A stretch of DNA of 64,000 bases from Adiantum capillus-veneris (GCA_014529385.2 CM043945.1:98923463-98987462); one strand, 5' to 3'. Counted from the first letter of the stretch, positions 48,961 to 62,530 are shown. Numbers and translations are program-made. The notes: generated by a model not told the origin, from the sequence alone.

Positions 48961-49640
48961 TTTTAATGCATTCATGAAGTTATGAAATTGAACATTGCCT
49001 CTATACAACTAGAGCTACAACTTGTAGTCTTTTGATATTGATTCTTTACGTTGATGATTTGCTCAATGCCAAAGAAAATCATGGTGTAGATACTTTGACG
49101 TTGCAATATTGTGAGAACTTTGACATGAAGGATTTGGGTGAATCAAATCATATTCTTGGCATGCAAATTATCCAACACAAAAATAAGAAGATTCATTTCT
49201 TGTCTCAAAAAAGATTATTTATGGAAAGTGCTTAAACGTCTTTATATGGATGGGGTAAAGCCGAGTAGTAATCTATTATCTCCAAGGTGAAACTTATCAA
49301 AGAGGACTGCCCCAAATTAACTGAGGAATGGCTAATTTTTCTTATGCATCTATTGTTGGTTCTTTGATGTACACCACCATAATGACAATACTTTTGTAGT
49401 GGGAGTTGCTAGTATATTTATGATAAATCTTGGAAAGAGGCATTAGGAGGCAACGAAAGTGTGATGAGTTATTTCAATGGCACAAAAGACTTGTGAGTTT
49501 TCTTTAGAGGCAAAGATGCATGTGTAGTTGGCCACCACAAGGATGAATATCATGCATGGAATGTGGACAATAAAAGATCTCTATGAGGCCGCCTTTACAT
49601 TCATCGGTGCCGTAGTTCTATGGCAACCTTGTTTCCAAAA
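48961..49640 (+). mobile_element. Ty1/copia RT/RNase H fragment
   Basis: The frame at 49032-49235 has LYVDDLL at about 49044-49064 (the YVDD reverse transcriptase catalytic box) followed by FDMKDLGESNHILGMQI, typical of Ty1/copia. Downstream, in shifted frames, IVGSLMYTT (about 49350) and RNase H-like sequence near 49500-49600 follow the family's order. The upstream pol and both LTRs are missing. Confidence 0.82.
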
Positions 49641-50080
49641 ATTTTACGTCTCATTTTACCACACAAGTGGAGTATGTTACTACATCATAGGACACACAAG
49701 AGGCAGTAAGGATAGAATAGCTTTTGGGACCTAATCCCAACTTTTTCTTTTACCATGGCCAATTGCAAATTATTTAGAATGTGATCATGACCCCAAAGAG
49801 CTATTATAGTTACATCAACTCGAGTCTCCCACATTTGTTGAGCTTCAATGGTCCCTTCCAAAGGAAAAAATGAGGTGGACAAAGTGTTCCAACATGGCCT
49901 CTTCTCCTTTCAGAGTAGCAACTTCCATTCGCTCTTTCACAATATTAAGGGCTTCCTCTTCTAGAGAGGTCCCCCATTACTTGAAAAATTTCATGCACTT
50001 TGAGAACCTCCTTCTCAATACCTCACTCTTTCTACAAGAGTCTTCTCAGCTCTTTATCTATCCAAGGATAGAAACCGCAC
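49641..50080. other. No recognised gene
   Basis: Between the copia fragment and a primer-binding-site-like sequence at 50081. The open frames on either strand carry no recognised motif. Confidence 0.35.
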
Positions 50081-50092
50081 TCTGATACCACT
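50081..50092 (-). other. Primer-binding-site-like sequence (initiator tRNA-Met type) at a possible LTR edge
   Basis: On the minus strand the sequence TGGTATCAGAGTGCGG starts at 50090. It matches the common plant LTR-retrotransposon primer site complementary to initiator tRNA-Met (TGGTATCAGAGC). Two bases further right, a TGTGAGAGCC start (50093) could be the LTR edge. The other LTR was not found. Confidence 0.5.
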
Positions 50093-52615
50093 TGTGAGAG
50101 CCATGCCAAGTACCGTCAGCTGCAATGTCTTCCCACAATTACACCATGATTCCTAACATCCTTTCCACTTGAAACCAAAAACAATATACGACTCCTCTTG
50201 CTCTTTGATGCTAGCTCAAGGGGGTGATAACATCCACTTTCTCTCATAAAAAACCCTTTTCCTCAAACATCTTTCTTTACCGGCTCAAAAAATTTCCATT
50301 TGTAGTCACTAGACTAGAGTTGAACTCATCCTTTTCTCTCGGTTAAGATTGAGCACAGCTATCGGTACTTTCTCCTAAGATGAGAGTTATTACTGGCTAC
50401 ATGTATCCCTTGTTCCCAAGTTTGATTTCCACTCCATAGATCGGATTCCCTTTCCTCGTGCTTGACTCAACTTATTGGACAACATAAAATTGGATTCAAC
50501 TTTCTGGCCAAAAAATTGAATCATTTGGTAAATGCACCTTTCCAAAGTAGTACTATGATACTAGAAAACAATATTTCAATCATGTCAAACCAAGAATACA
50601 TTTTAGGCATTTAAAAGTAGCATACAAATATTGCATACCCTTGCAAGTGTGCATTTATCGGGTCGTTTCCACCTTTTTCCCTTTTTGAATTTTTTAATTC
50701 CTTTTTCCTTTAGTAATATTAAAGATATCTAGTTATATTTCAAGAAATCACATATACTCATCCAAGAATATCCCGATCCTCATCCCAGGACTCGGATATC
50801 CTATCTCCTCTACCACGTGTTGAAGTGACACCTTCACACAATTTTCATTTATTATTTTTTCTTGTTTGGCCTTTTTTTGTTGGCAATGGGCCTACTCGGA
50901 CTACGTTGATTTCTAATCGCATCCACGGGTCCTTATCACTCGACCAAGACTCACTTCCATCCAATCCCAATTTTGGTGCATTGAATGAATCCGAGCTCAA
51001 AATATATAGACCAACGGTTCTTTGTCATAATCGAAAAGGACCATCTCTTGTTGCATCCCATAGGTAAACACCTGCGATGGCCTTTTTCCAAACATGTAAG
51101 ACAAATTATACACTTGAAACTCCTATGTTACACTAGAGCTATCCACATCAAATCTTCTTATTAAAGTTTTAAATCTTAGATTGAAATTTATTTTAAGTTC
51201 TTTGCGATAAAATCCCTTAGTTCCTATTTACTTTTAATGTCTACTTAAACAAGACCTTAAAAAAACATCAAGTCTCTTGGGAGTTAAAGTTTTGTTTCGA
51301 TATAAGTTTCAAGTTAAACCCGCCTTGAACGATTTCCATATGTTTTCTTTGCATCATTTGCCATCGATGGGGCATTTCCATGAAAGTGGTGGGAGTTTTA
51401 TGTTCAAGCAACATGGTCGTCACTTCCGTGAAGCTATCCCCTTACTCCCCCCTTCTCAATCGCAAGCAAACTTGAAAATAAACAAACCTGAAATGAACAA
51501 TGCATATGCTCTCTACACTGACCTTTGCTATGAGTTGTCGACACCAAACTTTAGAATGCACAACTTGAAATCTTAAGGCAAATAATCTAAAAATTTCTTT
51601 AATAGATTATGCAAGAGATGGTGAGTGTTCATGCATAAGTAGAATCCTTTTATGAATGATATTGTAAGAAACATAAATGCGACATTACTAAGAGTAGGCA
51701 TGCTTGTGTTGTGGAAAATGTTCATGTTATGAAAAAAAAAGATTCTATTTCTTCAAGCTTGATTGCATAATCAAAGAAAAATGTGTGAACCTTTCATAAG
51801 AGCATTTTCTTTTAGAGAAATTATAACGCCACTTTTGAATAGTAAGGTCAGTTCCAAAAATTCTTATACTTAATTGCCCTTGATTTTGTGGCAATTATCT
51901 CTATTAAGTAATTTAAGTAGAGAATACGAGTATCTTAAAAATTGAAAAGAAATTTCTTGCGAGGGTGTAGGGGTACAGATAGATATTAATTGTCATTCAA
52001 CATGCATACTATTTAGAGAAGTATGATCTTTAGACACCTATGATTAAAGAGAGTGCTTTTTACTCTCTCTATGTCATATTAGTATGGTACTCTAAAGAAC
52101 TTGAAATAATGGAACATTGAAAATATCTAGATAAGTATGATCTTTAGTCACCTATGGTTAAAGAGAGTGATTTCTACTCTTTTTATACATATTAGTATGG
52201 TAATCTTGTGAACTTAAAATAACAAAACTTGAAATAACATAGGTTAGTGGTTAGCAACTAGGTTAGTTAATAAAAATTAGTCATTTGTTCTTCCAAGTAA
52301 GAGAAAATCTTGCTTAAGAAACATGAGAGCTTAAGCATAAATTAACTTAGAATGGGAACCAAAAGCATTAAAAAGCCTTTTCCAATGTCTTTGGGATGGC
52401 TTTCATCATTCCATAAAAACATGTCACATATTGCCCCCCAAACAAGCATAGAACACTTGAAAGTGTACATGGAACACTTTCAAGTGTTTCATGTACACAC
52501 TTTAGCATCAAGTAGTCACTCTATATAGTTTCCATCCCAAGAAGACTTCAATGCTCATCATAGCATCAAAATGTGTAGCTCCTCTCACCACCCATTTCCA
52601 TGCTTCATTTAACAA
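50093..52615. other. Possible LTR, then spacer without recognised genes
   Basis: The first several hundred bases could be the LTR of a minus-strand element (see 50081), but its far end is undefined. From about 51 to 52.6 kb I see AT-rich sequence only. A near-direct repeat about 120 bp apart (AAGTATGATCTTTAG near 52021 and 52134) is visible. Confidence 0.35.
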
Positions 52616-54072
52616 TCATACACATTGTATAACAAGATCTACCTCTCTTGAAGTTAAAGCCCATGCACTCGATATATCAAGAATATACCACTTACCTCTA
52701 TCAAACACATAACATTGCATGCCATCATTTGATAAAGAGCCATTCTCAAAATTGATAAGATCAGCATGATACCTCTCATCTCCATACACCTCATTGTTTT
52801 CAAAGGTACTCAATATCCCCGTCACATAAACATCAAGGTATCTCTCACTCATGACACCATACACATAATCCTTGTTTGGCATAACTAAATCCAAACTATC
52901 ATAAAATCCATGTTTCTCACCATCCACAACAACATCATCTCTCATAGCATCTTCCTTATTTGTTAGCATCTCAAAGGAAATCATAAGAGGCATAATACCA
53001 TCCACCATATTAGAATTCACAAGAGATGCATGCTCTTCATCTCTATGCTCAACATCATTAGAAATGTCCTCTATCTCATCAAACAAACCAAATGTGGACA
53101 CATAATCTTCATGTGATACCATATCATGCATACAAATGGGATATTGATCATCATCAAAGAGCTTAATTTTCACATTGTCAAAAGAGGCACAAGACACCAA
53201 AGCATCATGTGTAGCAAAAGTGATTTCATCACTAGTAACAACCATAGGTGGCTCATCAAACAACCCATATGTAGAGACAAAGTCTTCATCAACCACACGC
53301 ATAGCATGAGAGGCTTGTAACCCATGAAACTCATTCACATCAGCACCCTCACTTAAGAGGAGAGTCTATATAACCACCATCACATGCATCATCCATACTA
53401 TACGCTTCCATGGCTTTGGATACCACATCATTGTCATCAAATAAGCCATATGTAGACACATAGTTTTCATCCGCCTCAACATCATTTATACAAAAGGGCT
53501 CCAAATCAGCATTTTCATCACCAAGAGAAGTATCCATAAGAGCATATAGCATCCAAATCCACATGACAAGTATCCATCTTATCTACAGTTTCATTTTCCA
53601 CACAATCATATGATGCTTCATTCTCACACTTGACTTCTTGGTCACAAAGACATGTCTCAAGCTTCCATAGTGCATACTCCACCATAGGCTTACCCAAATG
53701 AGCTTCTTCATATTGAAACTTCACTTTCACAAAATGCATAACCACATCCATTTTGCATGTGCTATCAAACACAATGTCTTCCTTATCCCACAAATATGCA
53801 TACTCATCCACATGACTCACTTCTCCGCTTGCAAGACCTTTGCTAAAATCCAAGAGAGCATCTTTCATCTTTTTCCAACTACCACATGCCTCATACATGG
53901 CATCATCCATAACATACTTTTGAAGTACTTGCAAGAACTCAAACTGCGTATATTGGCAAGCCAACATGAAGACAAAACCCTCCTTTTGGTCATTGTTTTG
54001 TCCACAATTATCAAATACATTCTCACAAGCTTCCACGTACCTCTTCAATTGATCATATTCTTGCAAAATCAT
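52616..54072 (-). mobile_element. gag-like coding region of a minus-strand LTR element, frameshifted
   Basis: Three minus-strand frames follow one another: 54072-53518, 53564-53349 and 53338-52616, about 480 codons in total and in different phases, so two shifts are present. The first (MILQEYDQLKRYVEACENVF) starts about 90 bp downstream of a primer-binding site (54161-54179). That position suggests a gag-type product; sequence motifs of gag or pol are absent. The later part repeats a short motif: YVSTYGLFDD (about 53462), FVSTYGLFDE (about 53281) and YVSTFGLFDE (about 53104), each in an acidic context. The function of this repeat is unknown to me. A host gene captured by the element is an alternative. 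Confidence 0.5.
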
Positions 54073-54160
54073 CTTAGAACCAAGATTAGGAAAGGCCTAG
54101 AGTTGATTCCCAAGTGGACTCCAACCTGGCAAAATCAAAGCAGCAAAACACTACTCTCCC

Positions 54161-54179
54161 CTCCTCAGTGGGGGCACTA
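54161..54179 (-). other. Primer-binding site next to an LTR edge
   Basis: The minus strand reads TAGTGCCCCCACTGAGGAG. It differs at two positions from the site at 62531-62549 (TGGTGCCCCCACCGAGGAG). The plus-strand complement ends in CACTA where the other ends in CACCA, as a tRNA 3' end would. Five bases further right, TGTGTGGG (54185) would start the LTR. The spacing is the same as in the 62.5-kb element. Confidence 0.62.
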
Positions 54180-54184
54180 GCTTA

Positions 54185-57100
54185 TGTGTGGGATTCGGGG
54201 GCTGGCCTCTACAACACCTCAAACCACCACAAATAAATGAGGATGAAGAGGATAGCTTTCTCAAGATGATATGGGCTGATCTGCACTCACCAAAAATTTC
54301 TCAATTTCACACACACTCAACCTCGACTAGCTCTGACTAGCTTCCCTCTACACCGCTTCAACTCCCACTATACTCCATTGCACTCAAAGACACCAAGGAA
54401 GCAGTAAAATCAAATAAAAAACTGAGGAAAAAACCATGGAAATCTCTGCACTTTTGACCATAACTCAAAGGACTCCACTTCTTTTCAAATGCCCTTCCAT
54501 GTGCTAGTAGGGCTTCCATAGGTGCTCCCATATATACACATAGCTTGACCAAAACCCTCTCAAATCAAGATTAATTTGAAAACCCACAAAGTTCAGAAAA
54601 AAAACTTAGAACAAGTGATGGAAAACTTGGGGGAAACCTTGCCCTTTAATATATGTACAAGCAAGGCATTGCAACACATAGTCTACCCTCGCCTAGCTGC
54701 ACCACAAGGAGTTGCACACACCATAGCCACCATACCTCAAAACAAGATGAAGAGAGGTCAATATCCAGAGCTAAGCACCCACTTTCATCAGCCCATTGAG
54801 GAGAGACACACTCTCAACTTGTGAGGTCCCCACCCCGCCGTATCAACCAGCAGATTTGATGGTGAACCTGGTGGCCACTAGATCTATTCCGGAAGCAAAC
54901 AAAATGGTTCAGGGTTTGACTAGCGGACGATCTCTCATCACAAAGTGAGTCGAGTTCGAGCCTACTAGCAAGGAGATCTAGCTCCACCTTGCAGGGGAAG
55001 CGTACTTAAGCTATCTAGCGATCCTAAGACCCACCTTCCAAGAGGAGAGAAACCTCGAGTGCCTTTTTTTTCCATGTTTCAGAGGCACGTACTCTCGAGA
55101 TTTCACCGCTCTAGGGGCAATGAGTATTACTAATATCGAAGTAAGCACTATGGGGATAGAGAGTTCCCGACCAATCGGGACCACCCATCTCGTAGGCATT
55201 GGCAACCTGAGCCAAGCCCCCACTTTCCACCCCCACACTCACACTTCCTTGTGTGACCTAATTACTACCACAAAGGTTGTTCAACATAAACATTCCTTGT
55301 TTTAATTCCGAAGCACATTGTTCGTTAAGATAGCCCTTCAACCAGTATTGCAAACAACACCAAGACAGTATTCTAGTAAAAATTGTACTCAAACTTATTC
55401 ATTAAAATTCCAATGTTCTGAAGGTACAACATCCCCCCTCCGGCGAGAGTTTACTCCTCCCGTTGTAGCCTAACTGCCCATACAACTAGGTATGTCCACC
55501 GCATAGAAAGCACGATATGGACATTTCCACCGCTTAACCAGCACATGTGGGTTCCCACCGCTTAACCAGCAGTCGTGAATTCAAGAGCCCTTAACCAGGA
55601 ACTCTGCCCCCTGTGATCAGGAGGGGGTTCATGACTAATTCAACATTGGAAATAGAATGAACATGCCGAGCTAAATTTTTCCTAGCAGACATTCTTTCCT
55701 ATTGCAAACAATATATCCGTCAATCATTTCTTTCCTACTTTAGACTTTAATATACAAATGAATTCAATTGCCGAGGTTTTCGTCGGATTTCTCCAACATG
55801 CTTGGGGATATGTTCATTCCTAGCTAAACGTATGCAATGTTAAATTAAACAACTTGAATAAAACTGTGATCTACCTCTTCCATTTCTTCGTCAGTGGCTC
55901 GTGAAATGGCCGGTGCTTGTTCGACCATGGGAGCTTTTCCTTTTCCATTTGTATTGCTCGTTCCCACCTCGTGGTCGTGGGCACCACCGAAGCGAGTTCT
56001 CTTAACCAGGGCCATTTTACTCACTACTTTAAATGATAAACTTGAAGAAAAGAGCTAAAGTCCGAGAGCATCATAACAACCAAATGGCAGATTAGAATTA
56101 TTAAAGAATCCTCCTTAGGCAAGAGATTAGATTTTTCCTTCGAGACCTAGCAATTTTATGGGTAATTCCTTACTTACCCTATGGGAAATGGCTCTAAGGT
56201 TAATTACTTGGCTTAGATGATTAAGAAATTCAGAATTTTACTAATTGATTCACGAAAGAGATGAAGTAAGCAAGCTCATTCATTTTCCTAGAGCAATATG
56301 AAGATGCAGAACTGTCGCAGGCATGTGTGACATAAAATTCTCTTCTTATTGGCCTAATGACGGATTAATTTTCAGCCTTAATCACATTTTAATGTGGAAG
56401 AAGATTGAGTCTACTTTAATTACAACACTATTGAGTGGTAAAAGAATGAATTTCATCAAATCTACACTATTATTGGCTGACAATTTATTAACTATGTTGC
56501 CTAGAGAGAGAATCTTTCCTAATCATGCATTAATCCTTGGTTAAGGATAATGAATGGCTGCATAATTTAGCTAATTGAATGATGATTATGTAATGGAGTA
56601 TAGCTATGGAGATTTAGAGAGCAGCTATAGGGAATTATAGCCAGGATTAAGCATAGTAGCTAAGGAATTTGGAGAATAAAGATGAGAATTAAGAAGAACA
56701 GTAATTAAACCATGATTACCGTGATTAGGGGCTGAGAATCCTCTGATTTTTCTGATCCAATGAATCCTCAAGATGAGAATTTCGGCAGCACCTCCCTCCT
56801 TGCTTCTCCTTCAAAAATTGTGTGTGTACCGGCAGCACCTCCCCAAGGTGTGTGTGTGTGTACTGGGTGTGTGTGTGTGTGTGCCGTAAATTGATATACT
56901 GAGCTCTAACTAAGGCGTACTGGACTGAGTACTTGCCATATTTAGCAGCCCCTCGGGGTTCTAAAATGCATTTTTTTCAAATTCGGGGTACGGGTGCAGA
57001 TTTTCGAGACGGTCAAAACTAGACGGGTCGGGTGACCAAAAACTTACTATATTTGGAAAATTTTCACAAAAATTATTTTAATTCACATTTCGAACCTTTA

Positions 57101-57426
57101 TAACATTCTAAACATCATGGCACTGACAGAATTCGGAAAACTGCTAAAAATAGTAACTTTTTTCCATTATGATCATTTCATGGTACAAGGGTGCTCTTTT
57201 TGGTTGGGGTCAGAGACCTTACACAACTCACCACACCAGGCCCTCGACTAGCAAGATAGGTTTCTCTACTCACAAACGCCTTTATCCCTCGCGGCGGCAA
57301 TCTGGGCTTCTTGCTGCTAGATCTTCTTCCTTCAAATCCCCACTCACTCACGACCTCAAGCTGATAAAATCTCAGTTTTGTTCATATTTTCTAAGTACTA
57401 AGTGAGTCTTTCATGTTCCGACACGT
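54185..57426. other. Probable LTR start, then unresolved repeat-like sequence
   Basis: The LTR that begins at 54185 has no second copy inside the window, so its right end is unknown. Further right are degenerate sequence, a (GT)n run (about 56848-56882) and a short minus-strand frame at 56015-55845 (listed separately). No plus-strand gene was recognised. Confidence 0.4.
55845..56015 (-). CDS. Short unrecognised open frame (56 residues)
   Basis: ATG at 56015-56013 opens a frame reading MALVKRTRFGGAHDHEVG and KGKAPMVEQAP, basic at the start and then acidic, closing at TAA 55847-55845. Inside it a GAG/GTAGAT donor-like site follows EEMEE, so it may be a first exon. Its look (Lys/Arg start, Gly/Pro linker) resembles the N-terminus of plant retroelement or disordered proteins. 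The assignment is weak. Confidence 0.25.
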   Translation of the reverse strand: MALVKRTRFGGAHDHEVGTSNTNGKGKAPMVEQAPAISRATDEEMEEVDHSFIQVV

Positions 57427-58646
57427 TGGAAAGGGGGAAATGAGAAAACCACAAGCACACAGTCTGAATGCCTCTCTATAGCCCAGTGATTTCCCAGCAC
57501 CCCTATCCCCTAGTAAACACACATCACGACACAGAATTGCAAAATATTATTTTCCACTCATAGACCTGAACATTCCCGGCTACACATACCCAACCACCCA
57601 GCATGCTAGCATAGAGGTCCTCCTTAACCCTTCATAGTACCTTATACCATAGGTAAGCTATCCACTATCGATCAATATACACTAGTGCTTCAAATGACCA
57701 CTAGCATACCCACAATTCCTTATACAAGCTTGCTCTTTGGATATAAAACTCACACAAGAAACATTTATCACTCACACAACCCTTCATTCAAAGACATGAT
57801 GAGCGAAAAAAAGGACACCAGTTTGAGGATAGAGTGGGTAACAAGCACGGCAAAAAATTCTTCAACAAGAAGGTGTACAATGATGGATTTTTATAAGTAA
57901 AAATTTCTTTCTTTAGCTTATGTCAGGCCTCCTGCTCGCTCACTTACTTTTGCTGCTTTGGTAATCTATGTCACTTGTTGGCATCGATTTTCCTTGGCAT
58001 CATCTTCCTTCTTCTCATGCGACCCCTTATCACCAAGCCCTGTCAGCCCCTTTATTGGCCACCCTCTCTAGTGTTCCAAGCCACGCCATCTCTGGCGGCC
58101 TCTCTCTTGTCACAGCCCAGGTGACTGCTATAGCGCCCTGTTCTTTTGCTCTCTGCCGCTCCCTCCTGTGATGGTGCCCCTCTTAGCCCCAAGTTGACTA
58201 CTCAATAAACCCTCTAGCCAGCCAAGGCCAGCCTCTTGTGGTCTCCTAGCTCTTGCTCACGAATATTCTCTTCAGCACCCCTAACCTCTCTTGGCCTCAC
58301 AATATGAAGTCGGCCTCTGTAGCCCCTCCAACCTGTAGCTCTCGGCCCTCCTGTGCTCTCCCCAAGGGCAGATCCTCATGAGCCTTCTTTGGCCAATAGC
58401 GACCTTGTATTGGTCCCCTCCACCTGCTGCAGACTAACCGACCTCCTTCTTATGCAACTGACGCGCTCTCTTGTAATAGCGCCCCCTCTTTGCTTTTGCA
58501 TGGCCACCAAGTGGCGCATCTGATCTCTCCCCTCAGGTTGCTCGGATTCGTGGCCTTCCATCTGCAGTAGCGCCACCCTCCATGCAGTGCTTTTTTCTTC
58601 AAGTGAAAGCTTTAAAAAATTTAGGGTTTGGCCCCCTTGCACACGC
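57427..58646. other. Region starting with an LTR-like relative
   Basis: From 57427 the sequence TGGAAAGGGGGAAATGAG, then CTCTATAGCCCAG and CAGCACCCCTATCCCC, parallels the first 90 bp of the LTR at 58647. It could be an old solo LTR of a related family. The following C/T-rich kilobase holds no recognised gene. Confidence 0.4.
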
Positions 58647-60092
58647 TGGAGAGGGGAAATGGGGAACACACCCGACACACAAACAACTACCCCTATATAG
58701 CTCAGGATATTCACAGCACCCCTGTCCTCTCGAAAACAACTTCAAAACAAGCAACTCACACTAACAGGGCCTCGCCTGCACTTCGCCCAACGCACAAATG
58801 CTCTGCACAATCCTCAGACAACGATCACATCGATCTTGCCCGCTTCCAGCTCTTCCACCACTGAACACCTCTCTCTCTTTCTCTCTCGCACTCACAGGGG
58901 GCCCGGGGGGGGGGGGGCACACACGCCCACACACACCGGCACCACACACCTTGGAGATGAGCAAAGAAGAAAGAGGGGGAAGGGGGGAAAGACGACGCCA
59001 AAATCCACAATGACAGCTTCTCCTTCAAGCAAAGAACACATGTACAAAATCCATATGGCCTGCTCTTGGTCGCAACATGGCCATCACCTGCTTCATACAG
59101 AGGGGAATACACCTCCCTCGACAAACTGAATCCGTCGGCACACGCCTCGACGGAAAAATTCATCACATTTCGCATCAACGACAACTTCGCGTTTCGATAG
59201 CCCTTGCTGACCGCCTTCTCCGCAAGGCGCTCGCTCTTTCAAGCCGCTTCACAGACGATGCATGTCGACTTCGACTGCCAAACGCACGAAGATTCTCCCT
59301 TTTCTACTTCTCAATTCGTTCCTCCAAGCAAGAAGAAAAACTCTTCTTCTCCCCCAGCCCAAAAAGAAGCTTTTTTCCTCCTTTTCGAAACCCGCTGCAC
59401 CTCCTCTTTTTCTTTCTCTTTACCTCCTAGCTTCAACCACGGGAAAAAAACTTTCTATCTTAAGCAACAACGCCGGCGCCCCTGCCTCTTTGAGGCTTCT
59501 TTTTGTCTTTCTCTTCCTTCTCCTCTATTTTTTCCTCTTAGCTTTGAGGGTCACTTTTTCCATTTTCAACTTACAATCAAAGACTTTAATCACCAAGTCT
59601 CCTTTTCGCATGCCATCGGTGCTCAAAAACCCACACACATTCTTCAGGTTTTAGGTCGTCCCTGCCAAACCAAATTTCATCTCATCGAAGCCATATCCTA
59701 AGAACCCCACCACCTTTCAGCCCTTTGTATCCTCGAACGGCGACCCATAACTCTGGAAAAAACCCCGACCCGCATTTTTTCTCAGTTGTCTGCGAGCTTG
59801 GCTAGAACGTATCCCGACGTCCACAACTGTGATCAGCCAACCGTAAACTCAGGTTGACTTCCCATATTACATCCAACTTTCTAGAACTCTAGCGAGCTCA
59901 AAAGAACTACTGTCTGTGCACTTACCAACGTGGCCCGGTGAGCACGTACCCGACCCTCGGCAAATATTCCGCAGGGCATAACTTGCCCGTTTGAGCTTCG
60001 AATGGCGAACCGAAAAGACCGGCATGATCGATAGTTCGAGCTTTACACGCGTATCCACTGATCCCAGTTTTGGCCAGCTGTCTGTACCTGCC
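58647..60092 (-). repeat. 3' LTR of a minus-strand retrotransposon
   Basis: This segment repeats at 62555-64000 with an offset of 3907-3908 bases and only scattered differences over about 1.45 kb. The left edge is TGGAGAGG, at the same point in both copies. The right edge lies beyond 60092, where the other copy meets the window end, and probably before about 60420. Open frames here mirror those in the other copy. Confidence 0.88.
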
Positions 60093-62530
60093 CTGCCCGT
60101 CGAGACCTGCAAAGCATTCCACCTTCGGGCAATCATAACTTTCACACCCGGACTCTGTTTGGCAAGGTGTCTAGATGAGCTTCTAGAGCATCTTGAATAC
60201 CACATTTAGGGACACATTTTTCGCATTCTGAACACCTTGACTTGCCTTCATCATTATCTCACTTTGGAGCCCCCCCCGACCTAAAACAAATCTTTAAGCA
60301 CACATTTCCGTTGCCACTGTCCTGCTGAGGTCTCCCACACTAGCTTTAGCCCTTTGCCATGCACCTGTTAGCACCCTTTGCACTTCATAGCACACTTCCC
60401 AGCGCGGACCAACTTTGGCTGCACCATCATTGCCCACCCCCTTGTTGAACATTCATGTTCAACCAGAAACAACCAGAAACAAACTTATTGCACTAAAAAA
60501 TTGCCACACCAAAACAAACTCTCTGCACATCACAAAACCACCTAACATATGTACAAAACCTGGCTCTTGCCACCCGCTACCTTTGTTCATGTGGGTTGCC
60601 CAACCCCCTACTTTACATGTCATCAACCCCCTGGGTCAAACACCTTGCATTGGTCTTCTCCGTCCCCCTGTAACAGCCTTCCATAGTGCCATACCAAGGC
60701 ACATACCCAACAGCATAGCCAAACTACCATCAACATGCTTCTACCACTCCAAGAACTCCCCGGCAAACTATCCACTCGTAACCAAACACCTTTGAGAACA
60801 CCAAATAGAGCACCCTCGTGCTTGCCATTCAAAGACATACCCGCATCATCCCTCGTACTAAACAGACCTAACATATCTGACCCGCTCTCCCATCCATGTA
60901 AATCTAGATCCTCATCCAGCAAATCGTGTACCTGCTCAATAGCCCACTGCACAGCCGCTTTTATCAGCATCCCTTTCAACCACCATTCACAAAGCTCCTT
61001 GGAAAGCTTAGACACAATCTAGGAATCCGCATCACCTGCCACCACAGAGTGCACTTGCTGCATAGGAAGCACCTCTATCTTTGGCTCCACACTCGTCTTC
61101 ACACCTGCCATGCACTCAACTCCAACATCATCAAGATCTCCCTCATGGATCGGCCCGTCAAGGTTTACCAACACCACCTGCCTGTCGGCCTTTATTACAT
61201 GCCCTTCAAGCATCTCCTCTACTGCTGCATCATGCTCCATCAAGGAAGAGAAAACTCGTTCTCTATCTCATTATCCTCATCTTCTCCAATAGACAAGGTT
61301 GCTCCATCCCGTTTGGCAAAGTTTTGCACCTTTTGTACCACTATGGCACACTCCACTGCCACTTTCATCAACATGGCACCGCACATCACCTTCACTTGCA
61401 TATCATCACCTGTAGGCTCGGGCTCCTCTACTTGGTCTCCAATGAATATATCGGTTTGCATTTCACCCTGCTCTTCACACGCATCCCTCGTATCTCTACT
61501 CACATGCAAGAGATCGAACTCATCATACCTTGACTGAGACGACTCGGTCTCCCAACTTGTGTCAACATCCAAAGAGCTACTTTCACTTGGCTCAACCTCG
61601 CCCTCTGTCTCAAGCTCGGGAATCTCCCCTAGCTTCATTGTTTCGATCTCATCTACAAACCGAACCCTTTGACCTTTACCACCCTCTGATGGAGCTTCTA
61701 CAGTCACACTTGAGCTTGGTAGCACATCCTTTGCCTGATCGGGAACTACATGTGCATCCTCCACAATTGGAGCCGCCCTAACTGGCATTCTCGGCATTGG
61801 AACCATCTTGTCTTTCTGTAGCCACATAACCCTTGGTTCCTCTCGCACGTGCACTTCTCTTTGCACCATCCTTGGCTCGGCTACCACTACATCAACCTTC
61901 TTGGGATCACAACACCCGGCAAACCGTGTCTAGCTTCACGCATCTTGAGAATCTTCTTGGTTCGCCCTTTTGCTAGGGCCACCGCTTCTTCGTATGACAC
62001 CGGGCCGTCTATCTCAACCTTGTCACGCACTTCCTCATGCAAGCAATCCAATAATTTTCTCAATTTTCAAAACCCAACCTTCTCAGCAGCAGTTACCTTT
62101 ATCAGCTTTCTCGAAAGGACCTCAAACTCCCATAAGAACGCTTGAAAATCTGCTTCCAAGCCTTGCTTCAAATTGTCCAGCCTTCTCTTTATTTCCTCCA
62201 ACTGCGCATCTGCTACATATTTGCTTCAAAAAGCCGCTTTGAGTGCTTCATGATCCACCTTTTCCTCATTAGGCAGGCCATCGAACCATAGCCTTTCTTT
62301 ACCACGAACCAGGAGAGGAAACACCTGTACCGCACCTTCTTCCCTCGACAAACCGCTTTCCAGCACGAACAACCCATAGTCTTGGATCCAGGTTCCTGCA
62401 TCTTCGACCCCACTGAAAATGGGAAATCCCGTCCAAGCCATTACTTCTCTAGCAGCACCTGCTCTTCAAAGACCTCACCTCTGGCATCACCAAAATAACC
62501 ACTTTGACTTCAACTACGAGCATCAGTGCG
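60093..62530 (-). mobile_element. Internal region with decayed gag and no pol
   Basis: The first part includes the unresolved end of the 3' LTR. On the minus strand gag starts at ATG 62441 (AWTGFPIFSGVEDAGTWIQD, then RLWFDGLPNEEK, typical of plant Ty3/gypsy gag). The frame is cut by TGA 62226-62228 and another TGA near 62068, then runs through LLDCLHEEVRDKVEIDG and VALAKGRTKKILK. It shifts once near 61920 and continues as an acidic, disordered-looking stretch to 61240. A further frame (61015-60623) is unrecognised. Protease, RT, RNase H and integrase motifs are absent within about 2.4 kb, so the element would depend on a partner for replication. Confidence 0.78.

Noticed and set aside
54880-55010. 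tRNA-like sequence around GAGTTCGAGCC
   Set aside because: A B-box-like phrase is present, but no A-box at the right distance and no cloverleaf could be drawn.
58376-58714. Minus-strand frame of 112 codons upstream of the LTR
   Set aside because: Low-complexity, crosses the LTR edge and has no recognisable domain.
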